From positions 7,063,461-7,127,460 of the forward strand of contig OY848919.1 of assembly GCA_963693285.1 (NCBI GenBank): 64,000 nt of DNA, in the 5' to 3' direction. Position 1 is the stretch's first letter; the number at the start of each line of letters is the position of its first letter. Origin of the DNA: Xestospongia muta (Eukaryota; Porifera; Demospongiae; Haplosclerida; Petrosiidae). The notes under the pieces were generated by a model. It did no database searches, had not been told where the DNA came from, and saw only the letters and a program-made list of their open reading frames with translations. Shown in pieces: positions 51,131 to 63,489 of this stretch. The position numbers and the translations under genes are program-made.

Positions 51131-53083
51131 ATGTATGTCACAATGTTTGAATTGAGTCTTAGCTATAAACACTCAGTGGTTAATTCTTGGCCTTAAAAGA
51201 CAACAGACAAGAAGAGACCCAATAGGACGCAAAAGCTCAAAGATGTTTGGAGAATTCTAGACAACTTGGATTTTTTTGATATAAGGATATTCATTAATTT
51301 CATTTACGAAAATTCATCAAAATCCCTTGAAATCTGCTACAGAAGAAATGAACAGGACAATAGAAGAACCAAAGATCAGAAAGTAAGGAGATAGAATGTG
51401 GTTGTTTTGTGCGACTTCTTTTCACATATTCAGGTAGCTTAGGACATTATAGGACATTTAGCAAAGGTTATGTACAAACTAACAGCTATGATTGTTCTCA
51501 AACGTAACAAGCCATACAGTCAAACCATAGACTGGTTAAGATGTTGCCTGAGTTATTTCCTACTCCAATCAGTCATTCAATGTCTCCATTAATTTGCTTT
51601 CAGATGTCCAACTCATTAAGAGATCAATAAAGTCTCAATTGATCATATGCTCTGTAAGGACAGAGTGGACACTCCTTCATTATTGTCACTTGTAAAGACA
51701 AACTCCAAATTCTGTATCACAGATGAATCTATCATCATTTATCATATGTGTGTTATCATTATTGATTATGCCATGAATTATATTATATATGTATTATGAA
51801 TATGGTCTTGTGGAGCGAGAATGCGTCGCTAAGTTTATAAATCTCAAAATAAAGTAGACAAAGGGTTAAACACTACACACCCACACATTTCATTGCCATA
51901 AATACCCAATATTGAAAGAGATTAGAATGATTCTTGCTGGCGAAATGAAGGACCTGCTGTGATTGGAGAAAATCATTGTTGATACAGCCATTCCTTGTTT
52001 ATTTCTACTTTTCTTATTTTTAATTATTTTACGTCGTTAGTCCTACATTAAAGTACGTTCAAAGTTTAGGAAACAGTTTCTGTCATTTTCTTTTGTTAAT
52101 TTATTGGCTATCTACAACAAAATGATTTGCCGGTGTCGGCTACCTAAACACAGTTATTTGTAAGTTAAATTACAAACTTTTTTTATTATATACTGTCATA
52201 CGCTTCCCTCTGATGTACGTCAGGCGACACAAGACTAAGTATAGCCCTGTCAACTGCAGCTTAGTGGGACACTCAAAATTATGGTGAGCCGTTAGTAACA
52301 CATCTTGTTTAATATAATATAGATTTATTAACAGACTTCCTGATGCAGAAACGTCAGACAACACGAGACTAATTATTGTCCCGTTGTACGAAAATTATAG
52401 GAAGAGTTATGCTGTAAGCTCAGATCCTTAGGTACGTATTTTAAAACCAGAAAGTAACAATTAGATTTGTTACTTATAGCTTGCCATACGGATCGCATAA
52501 AGTAGTCGGCATATAAAGTTTCCTAACCCCACCTTGAATATTTTTAAAGGCTAATTACACGCTCCCGCTGGATGATGTTACTAGCGGAGCGCAGTACACT
52601 TTGATCACTTTGACCATATATATATATATTAACATTTGACGTTTAACGTTTATGTGCTAGGGATCATAATATGCTAATCTTGAATCATTCTACTAAGCTA
52701 GTGTAGAATTATGCACCTCTGATCTGCAGCCATCAATGTAAAAATCATATACTACCTCAATCTTGGATTATAACCTAAAAAGCTGCAGCATGAACAAAAT
52801 AGTTAATCATGGTTACACATGTTTTTGGTTATATTGAAAACTTTGAAAACGTTTGGCTCGTGAATGTGCCATTGATTCTCTACCAATGTATTGCTCTAAA
52901 CGAGAAGTATATACTGACTAAATCATCCACATATTTACTACTGGGAGGAGGGGCTGACCACATAAGAACCACCTGCATGTTGCACATACATGTTTATAAG
53001 TATAACATAATAATTATTATAATTTATATTTTTGTCTAAGTAACAACACAGTTAACAATAACAAACAACACTTTATTTACTTA
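51131..53083. other. Gene-poor stretch, possible repeat debris
   Basis: Two related short strings at about 52195-52240 and 52335-52385 (CTGATG, ACGTCAG-C-ACACGAGACTA) suggest a degraded repeat. I see no gene. Confidence 0.35.
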
Positions 53084-53085
53084 CA

Positions 53086-53158
53086 TTAACTAGATCACAG
53101 ACACTGTTTGATTCAGAATCTTTCTTAACTTTGTTCTTGCAAAAGTATTCTGTATGCT
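53086..53158 (-). other. Isolated exon candidate
   Basis: Between a CAG acceptor and a GTAAGTAA donor the minus strand encodes HTEYFCKNKVKKDSESNSVC followed by DLVN. No family recognised. It lies downstream of the kinase-like exon on the same strand and could belong with it. Confidence 0.3.
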
Positions 53159-53851
53159 GTAGTATTCCTCAGATGATAGTATAATGTAAACGAGTGTGAC
53201 TTAAATACTCACATCATTTACATAACAATAGAAGTGAATATATTCATGAGATTTATAAATGGGCTGTTGTTATCCTCCCTACAGAGGTGTCACAAATGCA
53301 CATGTCATACTATAAACCTTGTTAATAGTATTACAGCTACCTAAGATAATATCAAGACTATAATAGGATTGATGTCTTTCAACATATGACAGACTTTAAT
53401 TTTGTTTAATAAAGTTTATGATTAGAATAATAAATTACATAAATTAAAATATATTTAATAACTTCGCAAAATAAATTTCTGAACAGATTCAAAAAGAAGT
53501 GTTCTTTGATACATAAATATAGGATATTCATAACATGCATACATTGTGTTTACTGTCATTCAGCACAGAAAAATGAAAACAAATGTTATTACTTAACTAT
53601 TACTGATCACAGCTTCATTATTTGAGCATTCTTCTCATGTATATTTTACTATTATTAGAGAGACAATTAAGACACTAGTGTAACAAAGAGAACAAAATAA
53701 GAGAGATTTATTATTTGTGGTCTCCATATTTAACATGACACACAACAAGCAAATGTATTTCCCATTTAAACAGTACTACAAATGTTCTAAATTAATAACA
53801 CCAGAAAGACTTGATTAAACTCTATTACAGGCAATTATTTAGCTTACTTAC

Positions 53852-53947
53852 CTTCCAATGTACATTCCAGCTAAAACACATCCTACACTTGATATATCTA
53901 CTGATTTATAGTAATATCTCTGGACACCTGTACCACTGTGTAACATC
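53852..53947 (-). CDS. Kinase-like exon, copy A
   Basis: The 96-nt exon lies between CTCTAG and GTAAGTAAG and encodes MLHSGTGVQRYYYKSVDISS followed by VGCVLAGMYIGR. This fits the helix-F region of CMGC-type (MAPK/CDK-like) protein kinases, where SVD-x-W-S-x-GC-I-x-AEM is usual; here the Trp is Ser and Glu is Gly. Only this short segment was recognised; the ATP-binding and HRD motifs were not found. It may be an exon of a dispersed kinase gene or a pseudo-exon. Confidence 0.45.
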
Positions 53948-54035
53948 CTAGAGAGAGTAAGAGAGAGAGAGAGAGTGAGTGAGAGAGACAGAGACAGGGA
54001 GGGAGACAGAGAGATAGAGAGAGAAGTAATAATTA
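53948..54035. repeat. GA-rich tract A
   Basis: An interrupted GA repeat beside the copy A exon. On the coding (-) strand it is a CT tract directly upstream of the AG acceptor, i.e. in the polypyrimidine position. Confidence 0.85.
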
Positions 54036-56296
54036 TGTTAGCTGTTTTTATATTTATAAATCTATGCATAATCACAAACATCATACTAGTGCTTGTCAGT
54101 ATATCTTGATGAGATGCTAAGTTTTATAAAAATCAATGCCATGTCTCAGTGTACATGATACATCATACAGCTATGAGTGTGGTCCTGCATGTTTGAATTG
54201 AAAACCCACCTGCACCAATGTGACTTCAATGTTATTACTATGAATTTACAAAGAACACATCTAATTTACAAAAAAAATGTCTCACTTTGGAGCCAGGTTT
54301 GAGCTACCACACACTTGGCGAATGAACAATGAGTTATTTTAAAATCATAGTAATAGAATTAGATTTTTTCACTATGGGTGATAAAGACCACACAGTAGGA
54401 AGATACACTGGGATATACCATTGATTTTTAATAAGATGGTTATGTTTGCTAATATGTAAATATGTACAATTAGTTAGTCCTTTTTCATCTTGATACCCAT
54501 TTAATTGTTTCCTACAAGTTATGTTCATGTAAGTTTGTAAAATCCTCACCTTTAACTCTCAGTGGGCAAAGGTACTTGCTCAATCACTCTGTTTGTCTGT
54601 TAATTCATTCAAAATATTTTGTTTGAAGTTATAGTAATTTTCATTTTTTACTTGTTCTAGAAGGTCCTTGTATCCACACATATTAGACAGATACTAACAT
54701 ATCATGTGATTATTTGCTTGTTCTTCATTATTTGACAGTAACCTTCAAGTGAATTAACTTTAATATTCTTAAAGAAATGTTATAAACAAGAAATTGTGGT
54801 TAAATTATATTGTCAATAGTCACACCTGTCATATAGTTCCCATTAATAACTTGCATGTTTTTGATTTAATAGATGTTATGATATTTACATCAGCTTAAAA
54901 AAACAACCTCAAGCAAATAGTCATATTCAGCAAATTTTCATGTACATGAGAGTGTACTATTAATTATGACTGGTCTTTTTTTAAACTAGATAAAGTAATT
55001 GTTTGCTAGGGTCAGTAATAAATACAGCAATAAAATGTATACTAAAGTTATATACAGTATGTACCATATTGGAGTCAACAATTTATCCTTTCTGCTTAAA
55101 TCTCTATTTGCTCTCATCTAGAAGTTTGATCATATGATAGAAGTTCCTAAACAAACAAATATACTTCACAACCTTTATCATACAACTAAAGTGTTGGACA
55201 AATATAATTATGTTGTATTGTATTTATTATTAACTGATGATTGAATAATTGTAGTTGTTATAATGAAAATATTGTAATTCTTAGACTATTAATTAATTTA
55301 TATAAAGTGCTGCTTTCTAGTGAAATTAAAGCAAGTATTCCAAGTGAAAATAACAAGTAATACATAATGTGACCTCATCCTCTCTATATAAGAACATAGA
55401 TAATAATATTCATAGTTGCTATATTACAATTAACACATCTAGTTATTAACAGAGTAAACAACAGCTGTTCAAATGTGACAAAATACACAACTATTATGAT
55501 AACTATAAAGTAGACATGTTATAGAATACACCTAGGTTTTCATATACATTGTAATCTTGAGATCCTTATTTATAGAGCACTTCCTTCTATATGTAAGTGA
55601 TTTAACTACAATGGACTTTGCTGATTCAAGACTTTAAAAGCTAAACCTGTCAATAATACTCTTACAATTATGAAATAAGGTCATGACTAAAGTCCACAAT
55701 CTAATGTGTATCCTTAGCCTTTTGTTGCCTAGCAGCAGATATTAAACATCCACCTTCCATTATAAGGATGAGCTTGTCATCAATAAGTTTTGTTTACATT
55801 AAATTTCTATCAACTTTTGTCACTGTATGATAAGAAATCCACTTCAGTATAGCCTACATGTACAACTGAATAATAGGACTCAATATCAACAATGTAGCAC
55901 TGATATGTTTAATAAGTGACCTGATTAATATCATATTAGGTATCTAAGAAGTAAAGAACATTAGAAATGTTTGTTTACTTGTTACTATTACAGATAAAGA
56001 CAGTATAACAAAAAAGACAAAAGATATAAGAGATTTATTACTTATGGTCTTGATACTTGACACCACAAACAATAACTGTACTAAAGAAGTTTCATTATAA
56101 AGCAGTACTACAAAAAAATGTTAATTCATGACAGTGCATGAATAGGCTGTTTTAACCAGCAATTACATGTGGTCTTTATAGTTAACATCAATAACATCAA
56201 ACAAATGGACTAAAGATATTTACTACAAACATTTAAAATTAATAACTCTACAAAGTCTTGGTTAAATACTATTACAGCCAATTATTTTGCTTACTT

Positions 56297-56400
56297 ACCT
56301 TCTAATGACCATTCCAGCTAAAATACATCATAAACTTGATATATCTACTGATTTACTATAAGAGGATCATAGTTATATCTCTGGAGACCTATACTATTAA
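56297..56400 (-). pseudogene. Kinase-like exon, copy B (degenerate)
   Basis: Homologous to copy A. The SVDIS-S core is followed by a stop where Gly is expected, and the acceptor AG beside the CT tract has become AT. The donor GTAAG is preserved. It cannot be spliced as in copy A. Confidence 0.55.
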
Positions 56401-56410
56401 GTAACATCAT

Positions 56411-56740
<330 letters not shown>

Positions 56741-57375
56741 GGTAATAATTAAGTTTTATATTTATAAATCTACATATGATAACATACATCATACTAGTGT
56801 TTGTCAGTATATCATGATGTGATGCTAACTTTTATAAAAATCAATGACATGCCTCAGTGTACATGATTTACCATACAGTTATGTGTGTGGTCCTGCAACC
56901 GACTTGCACCAACGTGACTTCAATTTTATTACCATGAATTTACAAGAACTCATCTAAATTAAAACTACCACACACTTGACAATAAAACAATAACTTATTT
57001 TAAATTCATCGTAATAAAATTAGATTTTTTCACTTTAGGTGCTAAGGATCACACAACAGGAAGATGAACTGGATATACAATTCATTTTTAATAAAATGGT
57101 TCTGTTTGCTAATATGTAAAAGTGTACAATTAGTCCTTTTTCATCTTGACACTCATTTAATTTTTTCCTTACAATTCATGTTCATGTAAGTTTATAAAAC
57201 CCTCACCTACAACTTTCAATGGGCAAAGTTATAGTACTTGTTCTATTATTATGTTTGTATGTTCAAAACAAATATTTTGTTCTGAAGTTATAGTAATTTT
57301 CATTTTTAATGTTCTGAAAGGTCCTTGTATCCACACATATTGTCAATTGTCACACATGTACCATTGAGAAACATC

Positions 57376-57387
57376 ATAGAGAGAAAG

Positions 57388-57422
<35 letters not shown>

Positions 57423-57535
57423 ATATTTTGTTCTGAAGTTATAGTAATTTTCATTTTTTGCTGTTCTGAAAGGTCCTTGTATCCACACATATTGTCAATT
57501 GTCACACATGTACCATTGAGAAACATCATAGAGAG

Positions 57536-57626
<91 letters not shown>

Positions 57627-57650
57627 CAGAGAGAGACAGAGAGAGAGAGG
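57376..57650. repeat. Two (GA)n tracts in a local duplication
   Basis: 57376-57420 and 57528-57650 are each preceded by the same 90-bp block (TTTTGTTCTGAAGTTATAGT ... CACACATGTACCATTGAGAA), a direct duplication of about 150 bp. Confidence 0.9.
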
Positions 57651-58494
57651 GGTAATAATTAAGTTAGGTGTTTTTATATTTATAAATCTATGCTTGATCA
57701 AACATATCATACTTGTGTTTATCAGTATATCCTGATGTGATGCTAGGTTTTATAAAAAATGCAATGCCTATAAAATGTTTACTAAAGCTGTATGCAGTAT
57801 GTACCCTATTGGAGATATTATGTTGTATTGTATTAATTATTAGCTGATTGTTGAATTGTTGTAGTTGTTATAATGAAAATATTGTGGCTCTTTGACTATT
57901 AAAAAATTTATATAAAGTGCTGCTTCCTAATGAAATGAAACCAAGTATTCCAATTGAAAATAACAAACTCAAGTAAACAAGTAATACATAATGTGACATC
58001 ATCCTCTCTATATAAGAACATAGATAATAATATTCATAGTTGCTATATTACAATTAACACATCTAGTTATTAACAGAGTAAAAAACAGCTGTTCAAATGT
58101 GACAAAAAACACAACTATTATGATAACTATAAAGTAGACATGTTATAGAATACACCTAGGTTTTCATATACATTGTAATGTTGACAGTACAACAAAAAGA
58201 CAAAAGATAAGAGAGATTTATTATTTATGGTCTTGATACTTAGCACCACAAACAATAACTGTACTAAAGAAATTTCATTATAAAGCAGTACTACAAAAAT
58301 ATTTTAATTCATGACAGTGCATGGTATTGTATATATATAGGCTGTTATAACCAGCAATTATGTGTGGTCTTCATAGTTAACATCAGTAACAATATTAAAA
58401 TGTACTAAACATGTTTACTACAAAAGTTCTAAATTAATAACACTACAAAGTCTTGGTTAAACTCTTTTACAGTCAATTGTTTAGCTTAATTACC

Positions 58495-58580
58495 TTCCAA
58501 TGTATATTCCAGCTGAAATACATCCTAAACTTGATATATCTACTGATTTACTATAAGAGGATTATAGTTATATCTCTGGA
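58495..58580 (-). pseudogene. Kinase-like exon, copy C
   Basis: Retains SVDISSLGCISAGIYIGR and a donor-like GTAATT, so it is open through the core. The adjacent acceptor region has changed, with a duplicated TATAGTTATATCTCTGGAGA string before the GA tract at 58605-58636. Confidence 0.5.
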
Positions 58581-58604
58581 GACATGTATAGTTATATCTC
58601 TGGA

Positions 58605-58640
<36 letters not shown>

Positions 58641-59349
58641 AAGACAGAGAGATAGACAGGGGTAATAATTAAGTTTTTATATTTATAAATCTACACATGA
58701 TAACATACATCATACTAATGTTTGTCAGTATATCATGATGTGATGCTAACTTTTATAAGCATCAATGACATGCCTCAGTGTACATGATTTACCATACAGC
58801 TATGTGTGGTCCTGCATGCTTGAATTTAAAACCTACTTGCACCAACGTGACTTCAATTTTATTACTATGAATTTACAAAGAACTCATCTAAATTAAAATC
58901 CATTTATCTCACTTTGGTGCCAGGTTAGATCTACCACACACTTGGCAATAAAACAATAACTTATTTTAAATTCATCGTAATAAAATTAGATTTTTTCACT
59001 TTAGGTGCTAAGGATCACACAACAGGAAGATGAACTGGATATACAATTCATTTTTAATAAAATGGTTCTGTTTGCTAATACGTAAAAGTGTACAATTAGT
59101 TAGTCTTTTTTCATCTTGACACTCATTTAATTTTTTCCTTACAAGTCATGTTCATGTAAGTTTGTAAAACCCTCACCTACAACTTTCAATGGGCAAAGTT
59201 ATAGTACTTGTTCTATTATTATGTTTGTATGTTCAAAACAAATATTTTGTTCTGAAGTTATAGTAATTTTCATTTTTAATGTTCTGAAAGGTCCTTGTAT
59301 CCACACATATTGTCAATTGTCACACATGTACCATTGAGTAATATTATAG

Positions 59350-59361
59350 AGAGAAAGAAAA

Positions 59362-59395
<34 letters not shown>

Positions 59396-59396
59396 G

Positions 59397-59426
<30 letters not shown>
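59350..59426. repeat. GA-rich tract at the end of the duplicated region
   Basis: An interrupted GAGAAA/GA repeat preceded by the same CACACATGTACCATTGAG block as at 57340 and 57500. Confidence 0.9.
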
Positions 59427-59427
<1 letters not shown>

Positions 59428-59429
59428 CA

Positions 59430-60400
59430 ATTATCAGGTTACCTGTTAACCCAATATTTATAATTATAGATTCTATAATTGTCATGAGACCTCCATAGGA
59501 GGGTATTGAGTATAAGATGCATTGTTTATACTCACTTTATACGTTGTATTTCTCAATGTATGATACAAGTGACAGGACAGTTACCAGTTACATATGTCCA
59601 TCCACCCCACATCTCACATTTGGCCTTTACTGTCCCTTCAATAAGGAGTCCACCACTAGCCCATGGCTATTCTAATATATCCTGTGGAAATAAGGAGAAC
59701 ACTAATTCCTATTATGTCAGATATAGTCAGTATTAATAACAAAATAACTATTAATATCCTAAACGTTATGCTTGATTTTGATATGTAAATAGATATACAT
59801 ATATGTTTGATAATGTGACTTACTCTTTAATTATATATTATAGGTAATAGTACCAATACAAGGGACTAAACTAGGATATTTGACAACAACAGTTAGTAAC
59901 TTTACTTACTTTTATTTCATGTAGATATCACTGATCTTGACAATCTCAACTAGAGGGGACAGATCAATCTGGTAAGTTTGGATTTGAGAGGTGGGGCTCA
60001 TAAAGAAAGGCGAGTTCATTTCTTTTAGTGGGCGTGGTAGTACACGTGGAAAATAGCTGTAATCTAGTGCTGTAGATGACTATAAACGAGTATGTTTATT
60101 AGTATAGTTCTTTGTTATGTGTCATTGTGTGTTGTTAATAGATATTACGAGAACCATATTTATTATATATGTCAAGTCAAATGCAAGTAAGGGATGATGC
60201 TATTGCCATGGTTACTATGATTATTTGATTGACCTCAATGTCATCATTTTGTAGTGCAACTATACCAGTAGAGTGGAGTTCTGTTACTTTGGTGAATAAA
60301 ACTATCATAGGTTGACATATTTCAACTGTTGACTACATACTGTTAGTTATATCTGTTAACATAAGTGGTTTAGTACTAAATAATTTTTCATTTTTAGTGG
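59430..60400. other. Unassigned stretch
   Basis: Minus strand 59660-59560 has a 35-codon open patch (GGLLIEGTVKAKCEMWGGWT) without a recognised family. A dispersed-repeat string shared with 19.1 kb lies at 60128-60190. Confidence 0.35.
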
Positions 60401-60439
60401 AATTTTATCAAATGGTTCTACATAGCAGTGAATCCAATG

Positions 60440-62084
60440 GTATGTTGTCTTATAAATTGAGTTGTAACTATAGACCTTCAACAACATGAAAATATTTTGA
60501 TGTGTTTAAGATTGAGTTTCTGCAAACACTGTATGTTGTAGTAACATGCTTATGTATAGGGTCATCAAGAAAAGAACAATGATGGGAGTGCACTTCTCGA
60601 TTTCTCAACTGAAAATCAATGGCACTAAACTACAAAATGATATACATTAAATCTTAATAAATAAATGTAATACTAACTTTTGTTTGTATGTCATTGGAGG
60701 TAGCCATACAGTGTCTACAAATACAAAGTGCACCAGAAGGTGCCTTGAAACCCCCAAGACAATGAAATAAGAGATTGTCTCCAGAAGACAAAGTTATTGT
60801 GCCTTTAAAATTTTTTCTTAGGCCATCTTTTTCAATAACAACAACATTCTAAAAAGGGTATAGTAATATTCATACAGAATAAATACATACTTCTTCTAGT
60901 GTTTTCATTTCTTCCATAAAGGTTCTAAAATACCATATTTGGATATAAAAGATGATTTGGTAATTGCTAGAAGTTGAGTGGATTCTAATTGAGAGTGTAA
61001 ATAAGGACTGAGATTACCAAGTAGATAGTAAAATAGTCCTAAATTGATAAAGTAGTATTAGAAACACACGCACTGAAATACCAAGTTTATGAAGTTTCAC
61101 TTTGGTGCCCAAAAGATTACAAACTTCGTCATCATAATAGAGGAGAATTTGCAATGATGTTGGATCAACAGAGTATAATGGATGATGTGAGAAATCAGAA
61201 TCATCACAGTAATCACCAAGTAGTCTGTCACTTCTGGAATGTCCTCTTATAACCTACCAAAAAAATTACTAATGATATACAGTATGTAATTGCATGTAAC
61301 TTACCTCATCAAAAACTAGTGATCTTTTGAGAAAAATTTGCAGTGATTTTAAAAAGGGCACATAGTAGAAGTTTTCATCAGAAGTCTTTAAATATGGTCT
61401 AGGTATTTGATGAGTAAGAGCCAGTTTCTGACCTAGTTTTACTGCAACAGGTGTCTATAAAATTAATTTACTGTATGCTAGTAAAAGAGACGTTATACTT
61501 ACCAAAAGATTAAAATGCTCTTTGTAAAACTTTTCTTGTAGAAATTTGGTATTCAGATTGTGAAAAGGATTGTGATCCTTAAAAACGCTATCCAATTTCT
61601 CTCTTTTATTGAAGATCAAGGAGATAAGAAAAGTTTCACAAACAGCACTTGATGGTCTAGTGGATGACTTTACTTCAATTTTTCAGTACACAGTTGATAA
61701 AATAAAGGATGACGTTTCTTTGTGTCTGAAAGCAAATAGATTGGTATTGTCCAATTTAGATGGCATGCTTCATGTACTGCAATTGTGAACTACATGATGG
61801 CAGTTCATCAACGGTGGTACTCTCTACTTCAGAGTCCTCGTCAGCAGCATATTCAGCAGTCATACCGTCTTCATTCGTCACAGTAACATTCATTTCCAAA
61901 TTTCACGATGCTTTCTATAGACGTGTTTCGTTGAACGAGTAGAAGTTGTAGTAAGTTCTGGAGCATTTTTCAATTCTACAACAAATAAAGAAGCATGGGC
62001 ATGTGCGGCTGCCGTGTGTCTTAGGACTCCTTTTAGAGAAGGAGAAGCAATTTTGTAGCAAACCCAGCAAACTGTCTTTTCCAT
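60440..62084 (-). pseudogene. Transposon-like gene with N-terminal zinc finger
   Basis: From the ATG at 62084 the protein begins MEKTVCWVCYKIASPSLKGV and RHTAAAHAHA, a C2H2-like finger. A frame change lies near KHVYRKHREIW. Further exons encode an acidic segment (61780-61900), TPVAVKLGQKLALTHQIPRP and FYYVPFLKSLQIFLKRS (61450-61305), VIRGHSRSDRLLG and LQILLYYDDEVCNLLG-like text (61253-61079), GTITLSSGDNLLFHCLGGFK and CICRHCMA (60855-60680), and AIDFQLRNREVHSHH and HKHVTTTYSVCRNSILN (60620-60500). This order matches a repetitive, uncharacterised metazoan protein family with Y-DD-E--NPLGS, DNL--H-+GGF and CR-C motifs, probably transposon-encoded. Frameshifts and a stop after VVEGL mark decay. 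Confidence 0.6.
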
Positions 62085-62142
62085 AACCACGATAACTCTA
62101 ATTAATGCACACTGGCCCGCCTCTCGTAATTAAGGCACGATA
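62085..62142. promoter_or_regulatory. Shared divergent intergenic region
   Basis: Only 58 bp separate the two divergent start codons. The sequence is less AT-rich than its surroundings and contains CTGGCCCGCCTCTCG. A compact bidirectional promoter is inferred from the arrangement, not from a known motif. Confidence 0.35.
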
Positions 62143-62925
62143 ATGGTTATCATACCTAGAAAGAAATATCATCGCGAGAAAGTTGGTGATAGCGATACGT
62201 GCGAGGGAAGCGAGCTAAGATATCTGGAAGACTGTTTCCGCAAACTTTTTAATTACCAAGGGAATGTTGCTATCAACGTATATTTTCAGAAGTTTAACAC
62301 AGATTGGAACGAATTTATTAAACTAGATGATACAGCAGTCCTTTGTAACAGAGACAAACTGAAAGTGATTGTAACTCCACAGCTAGTTACACCATGCATC
62401 ACTCCTAAAACGTCAATAGTTGAAGATGAAGATGTCTCTACTTTGTCGGCAGCTTTGACACTTAGCTGTGCTGGGTCACAAGCTTCTGGAGATACTACTC
62501 TAACTACTCGTTACTCTGGTGATGATCACGATATAGCTGTTTGTGATGTCTCTACTGGTCCTTCGGGTATGTCAATAAAATAGTGATGGTGATGATTATG
62601 TGAAGTTGGTAAACGAGCTAGAGGTTGTATGTTAGATGAAGATGAGGATGATGCTAAGGAATCAACAGGAAATATAGACAAGAAAAGGAAAATAATAGTG
62701 AAGAACGATACCATTCCACTCCCAAGCCATTTCCATTACCGAAACACTTCGGCACAGAAATCGATGCAGCTCTCAAGTCTAAGAAGTTAACCATTTCACG
62801 TATAATCAAATTATTAACATTTCATTTCCTGTGGGTGGCCAATTTATGTCGTTATGCACGTTTTGCTCGAGGTGACCTTTACTCAGTTTTTCTGTCTTCT
62901 GGAGTGGTACGTGCACTAGTTTGAA
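62143..62925 (+). CDS. Divergent partner gene, PB1-like N-terminus
   Basis: The protein begins MVIIPRKKYHREKVGDSDTC. Residues about 30-85 (LEDCFRKLFNYQG, VYFQKFNTDWNEFIKLDD, NRDKLKVIVTPQL) look like a PB1/ubiquitin-like protein-interaction domain of a type common in repetitive animal genes. A GTATGT donor near 62566 may end exon 1. About 62690-62925 is open on + and encodes FPLPKHFGTEIDAALKSKKL, resembling the next segment of that family. The first frame closes at 62583 if unspliced. Transposon origin is likely given its neighbours; function unknown. Confidence 0.5.
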
Positions 62926-63232
62926 CAGTTCTATTGTTGTGCAAGGGTTTCTTGCTTTTGTTGATAATTTGAAGCCCGTGTGTACAAGTTTTGACGAGAA
63001 GAAGAAGGTTCGTCAAACCTATTTGTTATGCGGTCATTGTACCACGGTTAGTAGTGTTATGGGGAGCTATATTACTCTATTTTGGATAGGTCTGTTGTTG
63101 TGAGAGTGTTTCCTGATCTCCTCTGGGATTTTGATATGTGTATTTACAAGTTTTATGATGAGAAGAACGTTCGTCATATGCGTAGTAATTGGTTGAAGTC
63201 TGTGGCTCGAAACGATAGAGGTGTATCTGGGT
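62905..63232 (+). repeat. Two diverged about 160-bp tandem coding repeats
   Basis: Copy 1 (to about 63060) encodes SIVVQGFLAFVDNL and CTSFDEKKKVRQ; copy 2 (to about 63232) encodes SVVVRVFPDLLWDFDMCIYK and FYDEKNVRHMRSNWLKSVAR. Shared pattern: VV--F-(16)-C--F-EK-VR. Copy 2 ends at a GTAAGT donor. They probably belong to the plus-strand gene above; no family recognised. Confidence 0.45.
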
Positions 63233-63239
63233 AAGTAGT

Positions 63240-63480
63240 ATAATGTGTGTATATCATAATCATAATAATTGTTGTTATTGTTGGTTTGATAGTAAAGCCT
63301 GAGTGCATAAGTAGTGAATAGTAATTAGTATATAATTAATTATAATTATTAATATTATATTATAAGTAGTGAATATAAATAGTACTTGATATTAGACAGT
63401 AAGTATGAGATTTTAGAGAGAGATAGCTAAGTGATGTAAATGATTTGAAAGATTGATGAGTACGATAATGACTAAGAGGT
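63240..63480. other. Spacer between the plus-strand gene and piggyBac
   Basis: AT-rich, with TATAATTAATTATAATTATT low-complexity sequence and no supported gene. The right terminal repeat of the piggyBac element should lie here but was not identified. Confidence 0.4.
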
Positions 63481-63489
63481 GTGGTGTGA

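Noticed and set aside
53848..54084. Kinase-like exon as a complete 78-residue protein
   Set aside because: The frame's start is in unrelated flanking DNA and crosses the CT tract; only the part after the AG acceptor looks coding.
59560..59660. CAP/PR-1-like domain on the minus strand
   Set aside because: Only a vague resemblance over about 30 residues, with a stop directly upstream.
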